Position numbers and translations under genes: made by a program. From Adineta vaga (lineage: Eukaryota > Rotifera): a stretch of 64,000 nucleotides of DNA. The notes below the pieces were generated by a model. It saw nothing but the letters and a program-made list of their open reading frames with translations. It had not been told where the DNA came from and did not search any database. Location: NCBI GenBank assembly GCA_021613535.1, contig CP075497.1:5580001-5644000 (forward strand), read 5' to 3'. Positions 37,794 through 49,450 of the stretch are shown here, in pieces (within the stretch, counting starts at the first letter, position 1; each line of letters starts with the position of its first letter).

Positions 37794-40700
37794 ATGTTAA
37801 CGAGTGCTTTATCAAATCCAATGGCTAGTAATGTTCATCATGCGAACACAAATTCAAAACGAATAGCACGTTCAAAAAGTCAACCATTGACAGAGAATCA
37901 ATATAGCTTCTTGCCATCTATCAGTCCATCAGCTATACGTCCAACAAGAAGTTTCTTCGAAAATCTTCTTCATTTAAAACCATATGGACCTCTTTCAACC
38001 ACGAGTGGAATAGATAATCGAACGAGAATATCATTAAATTTGAATAACACATTAGCTAGTGATCGTTCTTCACATGGTAAATACGGATATCATTCTGTCG
38101 TATCAGGTTATAGTGTTCATTCTCCCATTGATCAATCACCACGTGATCATCGAGTATGAACAACTTAGCAATTATTTTCTATTGAAATTGTTATTTCTAG
38201 CCTCTTCCAACCCGATTAACAGTTAAATTTCGTCGTACAGGTGATTTAGTTTTATTTGCAATCTATTGGTGTAATTTTGCCCGGAAAAAGTCTGCTTAAA
38301 ATAACATGAGAAAAACACCGAGAAAATCAATTTACTTTTTTATTCGATTAGAAATCAATTGTGTTCAATGGAATATCAATCCTATTTGCAAACAACTGAT
38401 ACAAGTGACAAATGTATGTTTGATAAATCAAATTTCAAAATTCAAACTGTAAGACAAACATTGTTGTTATTCGTATGCAATATCGGATTTCGTTTATTTA
38501 TATATTTCTATAGTTAGAAGTTCTACCTGTCGTTCGAGAATTCTTTTCACAAACACCAGGTGAACGTGATCTAAATAGTGCTGATTCGGTAAGAATTACA
38601 TATTTTGAAAATAATTGTCTAAAATATCTTCTAGAAATTCTTCATAATCACTTTTAAATGTTAGTTCATAATAAGATAATTGATATCTTTTAAGAAAGAT
38701 TTCCAATTGTTGATTAGATGCCTGTTGAGATGGAGATATTTTATAATTAATTCCAACTAATGCATAGAAATATCGATATTTAATTTGATTAGTTTTTATT
38801 AAAGGTAAACATCGATCAATTAAATGATCGAATGATATTTGATTATTGATATTATACAGCAATAGAAGACAATCAGCAGATTGACAATGAGAAATAAAAC
38901 TCTGATCATTATTTCGATATGTTAAATTAATCGAATGAAATTTTAAACGAAATTTTCGTTTATTTGATTGTTGATATAGAATATCAAATGAATTATTTTC
39001 TTTCGTTCGAAAGAGAGTTTTAGTCATTTCTTTAATTAATTTCGATTTACCAATATTTTTATCACCAAGTAAAACAATATTGATCGTCCATTGTTTTTCT
39101 TCATAGTAGTAATTATTATTTTTAACATGAAACGATGCTAATTGAAATTCAGTATTTTCGTAAAACATTTTTGTTTCTATGACAATCGAAAATTCGCGTT
39201 CTGTTTAGGTTCGAAGATGTTTAGCAGATGTTAAACCATTCTCACGATTACCGAAAGTTTTTCAAGATCAATTATTACAAAAGGCATGGTATGAATGGTA
39301 AGAAGATTTTCTTTGATACTTAAATCGAAACAATCAGAATTAGTTCATGAAATGTCATTAATTTTATTGGAATTTTTAGTTTTCCTGAACGTCGAACAAT
39401 CATTCGACAAGATGAACAACCTGCTTATTTTTATATCATTCTTTCCGGTTTAGCTATTCCAACATGTAAACGAGCTAGCGATGGTAATGTTGAAACACTA
39501 GATGTGCTAAAACGAGGATCAACATTTGCAGTACGAATAGAATTTTGATTATAAAAACAACAGACATCTCCTTTTTTTCCTATTCAAGGAAAAAAGTTTA
39601 TTGTGTGATTCGAAACAAAATTTTACTGTTATGTCCAAAACAAAACTTGAATTATTAGTTCTATGGAAAAATGTATGTCAATGAATCGGAATCTATCAAT
39701 TTATGTATATATTGTTTTTTATACGTAGGATTTTAAAACAATTCTTGCGACGAGAGATCGCCATTGTAGCAGAGCAGATCTACGATATTTGAAGTAAGAT
39801 GAAAAGTGAAGAAAGTTAAAAATCTTTGTTTTTGTCTGTTCGATAGGAATCATATACCATTTCTACGTGGGTTCCCACTTGATCGTTTAAATGAAATTCC
39901 CAATGGTATTCAACATCTGCATTTTGGGTATGGTGTAAACGTTATATTTTACTTTCTTTTTTCGTAGAATTTTTCTTAATTATTTATGAATATAGACAAT
40001 CGGAAGTGATTGCAAGAGATAGTCGACGTATGAAACATATTTTTATTGTGAAAAAAGGTTCACTAGATATATGGAAACGTCTTGATCCAGGTGATGATAA
40101 TCAAGATCCAACGAAAACAACTTCTGAACGAATCGAAAATGAAAAATGTTTGTTTAGTTTTTCTTAAAATAATCGAAAAAAAAAGTTTCATTTTAGATAC
40201 AAACTCGGATGATGAACTCACCGGAGATAATCGTGCATTATTCTCAGAAATCAATCTCGGTGGCGATAGTAGTGGATCGTTAGTGAATTCGAATGCAGGA
40301 GATACGGATGTTCATTCTAATCCAGGCGATGACCGACGTGCTTCATCAGCATTATCATCACGATCCCGAAGTATTGTTCCTGATGATAAAGTAATCTTTG
40401 AATATTTTCATCATTTTCTATTGATTGATTTCATTCAAATAGAAATTTCCTGGAATAATCGATAAACGGGATCGAATACAATTAATTGATTATGAAACAT
40501 TATCTATTAATAGTACAGGAACAAAATTAACCTTAACAAATGCTTTATTTAAACAGAATCAACCAAATATGAAAGTAAGATATGAATTATTTTTATTCTT
40601 ACAACGTTTTATCTTTGTGTTCGTTCAGGAAACAACAAAACGTAAATTGATTCATCCAGATCGAAGGACCTATGTTCATGTAAAGACACTAAATGAAGGA

Positions 40701-41089
40701 CAACATTTTGTAAATTTAATCTTAACAAAAAAGCTTATGAAAGAAAAAGTCATATTTCTGTTTAGGGTGTAACGGATATGTTATTTCCAAATCAACCAGC
40801 ATTAACAATTGTTAGTAATGAATGTGAATGTTTCTTATTAGAGAAAAGTTGTTTTACTCAACTTGCTTCTGAACAATATAAAAAAGCAGTTCGACGAACA
40901 GAAACGCCATTTCCTAATGATACTGATTTTGATAATAAATATCATAAAAAAGAACTTTGGAAACGTTATTCAAAAACATTATATACAAAAACAGTTGATC
41001 GCATCAATCAACGTCACGCTGAAACGAACAAACCATTACTTCAAACTAATGAACATCAATCATCCTCGTTTCTTATTGATGATGTTTAA
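37794..41089 (+). CDS. CNBD2: Cyclic nucleotide-binding domain-containing protein 2 (CNBD2-like)
   Basis: Fourteen exons keep frame: 37794..38153, 38201..38289, 38352..38448, 38514..38588, 39209..39297, 39380..39530, 39589..39672, 39729..39793, 39847..39927, 39996..40147, 40197..40390, 40443..40574, 40629..40709 and 40766..41089. The product is 657 residues. A first CNB domain spans about 215-335 (LPKVFQDQLLQKAWYECFPE, YFYIILSGLAIP). A second CNB-like unit follows (FLRGFPLDRLNEI, HIFIVKKGSLDIWKR). It is split by an acidic, Ser-rich insert of about 100 residues before its closing strands (HVKTLNEGQHFGVTDMLFPN, ECFLLEKSCFTQL). The intron after 38289 starts GTCTGC, a weak donor needed to keep frame. 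Mammalian CNBD2 binds cAMP and acts in sperm flagellar formation. A GTPase-like gene lies inside intron 38589..39208 on the other strand. Confidence 0.85.
38596..39168 (-). CDS. Divergent Ras-like small GTPase (probable pseudo-GTPase), nested in a CNBD2 intron
   Basis: A single intronless frame of 190 residues. Residues about 26-45 form a Ras-type first strand and P-loop (TINIVLLGDKNIGKSKL, GxxxxGKS). A strand like CLLLLYNINN follows, as in Rab DxxxxxSF regions. The Ras-like helix pattern continues to the end. The DxxG switch II motif is missing, and the NKxD guanine motif is replaced by VGINYK. Nucleotide binding may therefore be weak or ADP/GTP-independent. The frame almost fills the intron 38589..39208: its stop codon begins 9 bases from the CNBD2 donor and its ATG ends 40 bases from the acceptor. 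Most neighbours have many introns, so a retrocopy origin is possible. Its direction is opposite to the host gene. Confidence 0.7.
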   Translation of the reverse strand: MFYENTEFQLASFHVKNNNYYYEEKQWTINIVLLGDKNIGKSKLIKEMTKTLFRTKENNSFDILYQQSNKRKFRLKFHSINLTYRNNDQSFISHCQSADCLLLLYNINNQISFDHLIDRCLPLIKTNQIKYRYFYALVGINYKISPSQQASNQQLEIFLKRYQLSYYELTFKSDYEEFLEDILDNYFQNM

Positions 41090-41720
41090 AGTTTACAGAA
41101 AAAAAGCGAAAGTATTTTTTCTTAATCCTTGTATTTATTCTATTATTTAAATATAAACTATCCAATATCTATACGGTAATGATCCTACTGAATCGATTTT
41201 ATCGATTAGGTCGCGTTTAATTTGATTGAATGCACTGAATCAGTGACTTGTCGGATTGTATTTTTTCATTTAATTCATTTACATTTGATATACGCGCTTT
41301 CATGAGAATAGGCGACCTCTGCGAGAATAGAAAGAAAGAAATCATACTGCGTCTGTGTCTTCTGGGTTAGTCACGAATCAGTCAAATGGACGTTTTTTTA
41401 TTTTGTTTTTTGTTTCTTTCTTGTTAACGAAATTCGAAAGAAAAACTTTATTGATTTCTTCTTGTCGTCGTTGTTGTTGTTGTTATTGTTATTGTTGAAT
41501 ACAATCACATTCCAAATATGGAAATTCATCGAATAGTTCTCTTTTCGAAATGAATCATTTTATTTGCCACTTTTATTATTAATCGTATCTTTTTTTTCTT
41601 TTATGCGAACATATTTTTATGTTATTCATGTGAATATGAGGGCGAACATTGTTTCTCTCTTGAAATAAATGACCTTTTCGTATCTTATCTATGATTTGAA
41701 TTCATTTTTATTTTTTAGAA
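41090..41720. other. Spacer between CNBD2 and CAP
   Basis: AT-rich, 630 bp, with a GTT/GTC triplet stretch near 41465-41495. The CAP ATG follows TTTTTTAGAA, so a 5' UTR intron acceptor just upstream is likely. No coding exon is seen. Confidence 0.45.
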
Positions 41721-43448
41721 ATGGATGATCAATTAAAACGTCTCGAAGCGATTACAAATCGATTAGAAACAGTTGTTCACCAAATCTCCTCGTCATCATC
41801 AGTAGCGACTGTCAATGGTCACTCACATGTGAATAATGGAACTGCTGATGAACTTGCTCATTTACCCATCTTACATGATTATGATACAATAATTAATGAA
41901 TCGTTTAAACCATTTTTAACTCTTTCAAATAAAATTGGTGGAGATCTGACAACAATGAGTGATCATGTTGAACGTTTGTTTAAAGCTCAACAACAATTTA
42001 TTAAGCAAGCTGTACAGAGTACGAAACCTAATGATCAAAAAATCATGGAAATAATTAAACCACAATCCAGTGAAATGGAAGCTATTTCAAGTTTGATTGA
42101 AATAAAATAAGACATTAAAGTTTTACTTTTATTTATTTTCGTAGATTTTACAAGCAAAAATCGTAAATCTCCATTATTTAATCATTTATCGGCTATTTCC
42201 GAAGGTATACCTGCACTTGGTTGGATTCTTATTTCTCCAACACCTGGTCCACATATCAAAGATATGACTGAAGCAGCACAATTTTATTCGAATCGTGTTT
42301 TAAAAGAATATAAAGAAAAAGATCCAGTTCATACTGAATGGGTTAAATCATGGACTAAAGTATTGAATGATCTTCATACCTATGTTAGACAACATCATAC
42401 TACTGGTTTAGCATGGGCATCTCATGGTAAACATGATTTTGATTCAACGAATGTAAAAACAAGTAAACCAGTTGCCGGCGGAGTACCACCTCCACCGCCG
42501 CCTCCTCCTCCACCACCACCACCACCAATGCCATCGAATAGTGCTCTTAATGCTTTGGTCGATGATAGTCGTAATGACTTGATGAATTCAATCAATGCAT
42601 TAGGTCAAGGTGCAACAGCTCATTTGAAAAAAGTTCCAGATGAACTCAAAACACATAAAAATCCACAATTAAGACAAACTGCAGGTAAATCGAAGTTTGC
42701 TTTTTTTGTTATCAAATGATAACTCTTTTATTGTATTCTATTCTCAGGAAGTCATCCTAGTTCTCATGAAGAGACAGCACATGGTAAGAAAGGTGCAGCA
42801 CCATTTGTTGATGGAAAACCAGTTGTACCACCTAAACCTGGCAAACCTGTACCTGCTCAAGTGTCTGCTAAACCACAAGTAGATTTTTACAAATATACTT
42901 TGCAAAACTTATCTTCTTATTTTTATTAGACAACGGTTAATACATCAAAGTCAACTGTTGTCAGTGGACCTCCTAAATTAATTCTTGAAGGTAATAAATG
43001 GTTGGTTGAATATCAAAAAGATAAACACGATCTTCGAATCACTGATACAAACATGAAACACAGTATTTACATATATAAATGTACAAATGCGACAATTGCA
43101 GTTGAAGGCAAAGTGAATTCTATTGTTCTTGATCAATGTACAAAAGTTGGCCTTCAATTTACATCGGTTGTATCTTTAGTTGAATTTATTAATTGTAAAA
43201 GTATGAACGCCCAAGTTGTTGATCGTGTACCAACAATTCAAATTGAAAAAACTGATGGTTGTCATATATATTTATCTGAAGGGTCACTTGATACTGAATT
43301 TATAACATCAAAATCTTCTGAAATGAGTGTTAACGTTCCATTTGGTGATGGTGAATACAAAGAATATCCCATTGCTGAGCAATTTAAAACACATTTGCAA
43401 AATGGTAAAAAATTGGTTACTGTACCTAATGAATCATCTGGTGTTTAA
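41721..43448 (+). CDS. CAP1: Adenylyl cyclase-associated protein (CAP)
   Basis: Four exons, 41721..42090, 42145..42684, 42748..42878 and 42930..43448, give 519 residues. The N-terminal helix matches the family (MDDQLKRLEAITNRLETVVH). The helical folded domain follows (LFNHLSAISEGIPALGWILI, AAQFYSNRVLKEYK, GLAWASHGK). A run of 14 prolines at 42486-42527 is the profilin-binding stretch; a WH2-like region and a second Pro-rich segment (PPKPGKPVP) come next. The C-terminal CARP beta-helix includes LILEGNKWLVEYQKD, IYIYKCTNATIAVEGKVNSI and IEKTDGCHIYLSE. From family knowledge, CAP recharges ADP-actin and speeds cofilin-driven filament turnover, and can bind adenylyl cyclase. The length is slightly above the usual 475. 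All landmarks are intact, so it should be functional. Confidence 0.95.
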
Positions 43449-44017
43449 ATACATAATATGAATCATTATATCTTCTGTATTTCTTTTTGAACTGAAAATA
43501 TTGTACGTGATCATAATCGTCTTTTTTTCTATTATCTGGTTCCTATCTTATTCATCTTATTTCTAACTATATTTGCAATCAAAAATATTTTCTCATTTCT
43601 AAAAAGAAAAAAAACTCGTATTAGTATTTGATCAAGGTCTGCTTATTTTTTATCTTTACTTGCACGTAATTATTAAACTATATATACTGACATAAAATGC
43701 TTTTTTTTTTTAAAACAAAAATAAATAGATCTATACTAAAAAAATCGATAATGAATCAAAAAAGTGATCTGATCACGAACATGTGATACATAATCATTCA
43801 TAATAAATCTTCAATGATTAATCAATAGAATACATATATATATATATATATAGTGTTAGTACAGAACGAAAAGAAAAGTATTACTTTAATATAGAATGAG
43901 GGGAAAAAAAGTAAACAAATGAATTGAAAAGAAGCAACCTTCTTGGTTTTGCCTTTCATACTTATCTTTAGTCATTAACAACCGACTTGTTTTTCTTATA
44001 GTTAGAAGATAGCAACA
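43449..44017. other. Spacer between CAP and SLC22, with (TA)n
   Basis: AT-rich, 569 bp, with a (TA)n microsatellite at 43834-43852 and a T9 tract near 43705. No gene is visible. Confidence 0.55.
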
Positions 44018-46479
44018 ATGCAATTTGATGATTTCTATGAAAATATTGGAACATTTGGTCAATACCAAAAACTCAAATATTTTCTTATATGTCTTACTTA
44101 CATGCTACCTCCAATTATGGTTTATACATGGACATTTACAGCAGCTACTCCATCTTTTCAGTGTGATTTATCATTTGTCGAGAATTCTGACATTGGACTA
44201 TTCAATCATGTTTCGCAACGATATATTCCAAGTGCAACTCAATGTCGTGAATATAAAAGTACAATATCAATACAAGAATGTCAAAGATGTTATTCAAGTA
44301 CAAATAAAAGTTATAATCATGACAATAATAATGAAATATTGCAAGCATGTACGAATTTTCGTTTTGATCGAACATATTATAAATCAACATTAGTTGAAGA
44401 AGTTAGTTTTAATAAGAAATACAGACGAAAACAAAACGAAAATATGAATCTTTTCATCTTTAGTGGTCAATGGTTTGTGATAGAGTATCATGGAAAAGTT
44501 TTTCTCAAATGGTATTCTTTTCTGGTTATATGGTTGGTTCATTGATTTTTGGCATTCTATCAGACATGTATACTGATTTGAAAATAACTAATGATTTCTT
44601 TTTTCTATAATCTTTTGTTCAGATTTGGACGACGACCAATAATGGGTATTTCATTTTTTATTATCACTCTAGCAAGTTTTATTTGTGCATTAGCACCACA
44701 AGAAAGTCTTGGATTTGAAAAGAGTTATTCACTCTTTATTCTCGGTCGATTTTTACTTGCATGTGCAACACGTGGTATTGCGTTGACTGGTTTTGTTATT
44801 GGTATGTGATGAAATTCATCTACATTCATCTATTTCATTTTTGATATTTTTTGTAGGTGTAGAAATCGGTTAGTGTAAATAAGTTCGATTTGAAACATAA
44901 TGACGAGATTTTCTACATAGTTGGACCAACACAACGTTTATTTACTGGCATTGTTATTGAATATTTTTTCGCTTTGGGTGAACTAATTTTATTAGTATTT
45001 GCATATCTTTTTCGGACATGGTATCAACTTCATACAGCTTTAGCAATTTTATCATTACCATTTGTATTATTCTACTTGTAAAATATGATAGATGATGAAT
45101 TGTTTCGTAAGAATTATGGTTTGTTTTCTTCGTTTAGTTTATTACCAGAAAGTCCACGCTGGATGATATCGAAAGGTCATTATGATAAAGCAGAAAAAGT
45201 TCTCCGTCATATAGCGAAAGTTAATCAGAAAGATTTTGATTCCATCGCTTATCAACGACTTATAACTGAAGAAAAGAAGGTAAGAAAAACGTAAACAAAA
45301 ATTCCGTGGAATCTTTTGATCATAATCCTTCGTTAGAGACAAGCAGTATCTCATGAAAAGCATCATGGATGTATAATTTTATTTCGATCAAAAATCATGT
45401 TCATTATAACAATGAATATATCATTTCAATGGTAAAATCATAGAAAAAAATCTTTTCTTTTATTGATTCGTTTGCATAATTGATAGGTTTGTACAAAATC
45501 TCGTTTTTTATGGTGTCTCACAAAACACAGGTAGAGTAGAATGAATTTATTATCCGGTCAAAGTAATGGCATGCTCTATAGGTGTTTGGCTATCGAATCC
45601 ATATATATCATTTGGAGCGAGTGCTGTGGTTGAAATAATTTCTTATGCTACGGTTCATCTAGCTCTTCGTTATTGGGGTCGAAAAGCAGTTTATTGTGTT
45701 TTTGTTATGGGTTTTGCGATTTTCGCGTTTCTAGTAGTTCCTGTTCAAATGTTAATGATTAAAGATAGTCCAGGTAATTGATTTCTGCCACATTTACAAA
45801 GAAATTAGATTTTGTTTTGATAAAATATCCGCGCAGCGAAAAATCAAAATTGCGAGCGCATCTTTCAGCGAAAATATCGCAAATCATATATAAGACTTTG
45901 TTTTCGCCATCACACCTTTTCTTTATTTCTCTTGTTTGTTTAAAGGTCAATATGGTTTAATGTTTATAATTCATGTCGTTCTAAAGTTTTTTGCTTCTGG
46001 TTCTTATGCTATCATCTATATTTATGCAAATGAATTATTTCCGACGCAAGTTCGAAATACTGGTATCGGTATTTGTTCAATGATCGCTCGCTTAGGCGCT
46101 ATCGTGGGGACATTATCGAATGATGTATTGGTAAATATTTAATAGATTTCGTGTTTTTCATCCTTATTTGTTCGTTCTATTTAAGGCAAGAGTATGGTTA
46201 CATTTTCCAATTGCTGTCTTTGGTATAACTTCGATAATTGCAGTAGTATTTATAACAGTTTGTCCGGAAACTTTAAATAGACCATTACCTCAAACAGTCG
46301 ATGATGTTGAACGCATGGGTCTTGCTTTGTAAGTAGTTGATTATCTGGATACTATCAACGAGCTTTCTTCAATTTTATTTAGTCCATGGGTAAGAGCAAG
46401 ACGATTAACACGTATTCAAATTGATGATATGGATGAAAATATTGCATTGAAAATACTACCAGAAGATAATACTGCTTAA
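44018..46479 (+). CDS. SLC22-type organic ion transporter (major facilitator superfamily)
   Basis: Twelve exons keep frame: 44018..44401, 44464..44567, 44623..44801, 44857..44868, 44921..45077, 45138..45279, 45337..45431, 45487..45530, 45582..45773, 45946..46130, 46186..46328 and 46383..46479. The product is 577 residues. SLC22 hallmarks are an N-terminal helix, then a large Cys-rich extracellular loop with N-glycosylation sites, then WSMVCDRVSWKSFSQMVFFS. The GRRP loop reads SDIFGRRPIMG. Other landmarks are LLPESPRWMISKGHYDKAEK, WFVQNLVFYGVSQNTG and YIYANELFPTQVRNTGIGIC. Twelve membrane helices fit. Exon 4 is a 12-nt microexon needed for frame (VEI between two Gly codons). Substrate class (cation, carnitine or anion) cannot be assigned. 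It is a plasma-membrane carrier by family. Confidence 0.92.
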
Positions 46480-46745
46480 TTTCATTTGTTCGACAGTTCT
46501 TTTTATTTATTTTTATTTGTAATAGTGAAAATGTATACAAATTGTACGAAGAAATGTTTTATGAATCAATAGAAAGTGAAGATCAAAAGAGTGCACTAGT
46601 TTTATATCAAAATCCGCTTTGAAAGTATATCGTAGACAAAGATTTCTTGCAATAATTCTTTTCTTTTGACAAATAATTTCTTGAAGAACATCAATTATCT
46701 ATGAGGAAATTTTCGAAGTTGAATATTTGTTTGAATATTATATAT

Positions 46746-47953
46746 TTAGATTTCTAATAAAAATACATAGATAAGAGCTAATAAAGAAATAGATAATGTA
46801 CCGACGAGTCCTGCATGAGATGTGAGTGTGGTGGTTACGATAACTGTGCTTGTTATATTTCTCATTGGCATAGACATATTACTTCGATTAGGTGGCATTT
46901 GACCAATACCTGGTCCCATTTCACCACCACCTACTGCAGCTGGCGTTGCACTCGAGTTCACACCAACTGTCACTGTTCCACTATAGTTCATCACTGAGTT
47001 TTGTGTTATCGATACAATCGTCACTGATCCATTCGATGATGCATATATATTATCTTCAGAATTTCGTGTACGAACTATGGTGTGGGTCGAATATGGTGAC
47101 AATAAGGCAACAGAATCTGTCAATGTATCATTGAAAAACAGTTGACCTGTATGTGATACATGACCACCTGAATACGTTCCACTTGTATTACTTGTCACAT
47201 TCATACCAACATGTACTTTCAGATGAATGTGCGTTGCCCTACCCTCGTACCATCCTGGATAGATTGTGTCAAATGTTGCAATACCATTCACATTGGTTAG
47301 AGCCAATCCTGAATAAAAGTCAGCATGTGAACTTTGTATATCATCTGCTGATGGACAAAAAGACATGTATACCTCGAAAAAATGTTTGATTATCATTGAC
47401 AGAATTTTGAATGCCTTGACTAGCTGCAATGTAATGAGAATAGATGCCAATTGAATCACAATGCCAAAGATCGACTAAAGCACCGACAAGTGGGGAGCAG
47501 TTGTTTGTATCGATGACAGAGATTGAAAGTCGAAGTGGAATGCCACTTTTACCTTCTCTAAAGAAAGAAAGAAAGATGTAATGTGAATAGTTGATGATGG
47601 AGATGGTGAATAGTCACGTGATATTTTGTCGAATAGTTGCATTCCAATAGTAGGGTCCTTCGGTGGCTTGAGGTGTAAGAATGCATGAAGATGATGCGGT
47701 GATTTGTCGTTTACATCGTGAAGCTAAGTGTGAGATGAGAAAAGAGATGAAATGTGCAGATGTGTTTGTTGTAGGAATGCAAAGAAATGTTACCTGTGGA
47801 GAAGATATCATCAGAATAAGCGTGATGACCGAAGATGGAGAGAAGAGTGAAGAGCAGGCGTAAAATAAACATTAGTAATATATATGTTGTCGAAAGTCTA
47901 AACAGAAGAGAAATCAATGATAAACAGTATACTAAAATATTTTTGTTTCTCAT
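46746..47953 (-). CDS. Secreted intradiol ring-cleavage dioxygenase-like protein, possibly GPI-anchored
   Basis: Four exons, 47953..47794, 47723..47618, 47557..47373 and 47308..46746, give 337 residues. A better signal peptide starts at the in-frame ATG at 47872 (MFILRLLFTLLSIFG). Family blocks run in order: CILTPQATEGPYYWNATIRQ, GIPLRLSISVIDTNNCSPL, GALVDLWHCDSIGIYSHY, TFFRGLALTNVNG, TIYPGWYEGRATHIHLKVHV and HTGQLFFND. PGWY and HIH supply the Tyr and His ligands of the non-haem Fe(III) in this fold. The C-terminal about 100 residues are Ser/Thr/Asn-rich and end in a hydrophobic stretch (LVGTLSISLLALIYVFLLEI), a likely GPI signal. These enzymes cleave catechol rings; they are common in fungi and bacteria and rare in animals. 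The gene is convergent with the transporter. Confidence 0.85.
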
Positions 47954-49450
47954 GAGATTATCTGAAGAGTGTTAACTCAGTTTTTGAAATCAGATGATCT
48001 GCACATTCATAGACAGGATATCGTAATGAAAGGATCATAGAGTATTCTACGGCTCGGTTCGTTTCATATTATATTCGAATGAAAATTGTATTCGATGAAA
48101 AGTAACAAGATGTTTGTAACAAATATTGCTCTTACATCAAGAACAATGACTAACTTTATATGAAAAATGACTTACGTATGAAAAAAATAGCCGTAAAAAA
48201 TATCGCTGAATTAAGTAAATATATAATATCCTATTTTTTTTATGTGATATAGGATAGCCTTTTGAAAAAAAGAAATAAACCATACATTTGTCTCCTATTT
48301 GTATACGTAGGTACAATCTGTAGGAAGTAAGCCTACAAAAGCATATTAAGACATGGTGAATAAGCTTCAATTGAAATGTCTGCCATACATTTGGTGCCGA
48401 AGTACAAAATATTTACTAAGAATATGAATAATTTTTATTTTGAAATGAAATAAAAGTACATTGTATGTCATGTTTAATTATGAGTATGTTATATAAAATT
48501 TTATAAATTTACCATTTGTTTTCGCGTAAAAACTGTATTTTCTTTCAATTCATTATACATGAAGGATCAATCATAAATTTGTTCACCTGTCATACTCAAA
48601 GAACAGATAAATTCAACGTTTTTAGCAAGAATTCTATTCTCGTCAGTGATAAAAATCTCCAGAAGATTTGATAGTTGATAGTGTTCTTTTCTCGCGATTA
48701 TTTCTTTATTTATTTGTGTGTATTGAGATGGAAAAATATAATGATTAAATCAAATATATCAAGAATACTATCTATTTATACTTTATAGTTTTCTAACAGA
48801 GGTCAAACATATTTTTGTAAATACAGGAAATCCAATATAAGCGGAAGTATAGTTTTCTTTTCTAATTATTCCGAGTGCAAACAGATGAGAGTTTTATCAT
48901 AAAGGAGCGCAGCGAAGCTGTATTAATGATACTTTTGATCAATCTTTTCCTTTGTCGTAGAAATCTTCTCATTCATTAAAGCAACTGAGAACTTCAAAGA
49001 ACATGAAAGTATATGCCCTAGAAACTGGAACTCACACTATAATCAGTTTTTCTAAGTAAAAACAACTTTACTTTTGACATAATGAATGAATATTTCAAAT
49101 CAACTCGGTGTTAAGTCAAAATCTAGAAGTTTTTGATTTCACTTAATAGAAAAATGTATTTCCGTTGTTTGAACCGAACGACCTTGTCTATGTATTTTGA
49201 TTCTGCATATTACATTACAATTTCAACCATATCGTGTTTACATATTCATGAAGCGATTACTTTATTCTGTTGTCTCTTCTTTTGATTTGCATAGCATAAT
49301 GTTAATTTTATTCTATAGACGAAAAACCGATAAGAAATATTTGTAACAGCTTTATCTTTGTTAGGTATTGCCTGGATAAGAAAGACATTCTTTCGTCTTT
49401 TGTTTGAATAGATATATACAAGAGTTCTCTTGTTTGAAATAGCTTTTTAT
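47954..49450. other. Gene-free spacer, 1.5 kb
   Basis: AT-rich sequence with scattered short frames that lack splice support or composition of real exons. I see no repeat or RNA gene. Confidence 0.55.

Noticed and set aside
45774-45945. Frames in the SLC22 intron between exons 9 and 10
   Set aside because: The flanking exons join cleanly in frame with good splice sites, so this is simply a longer intron.
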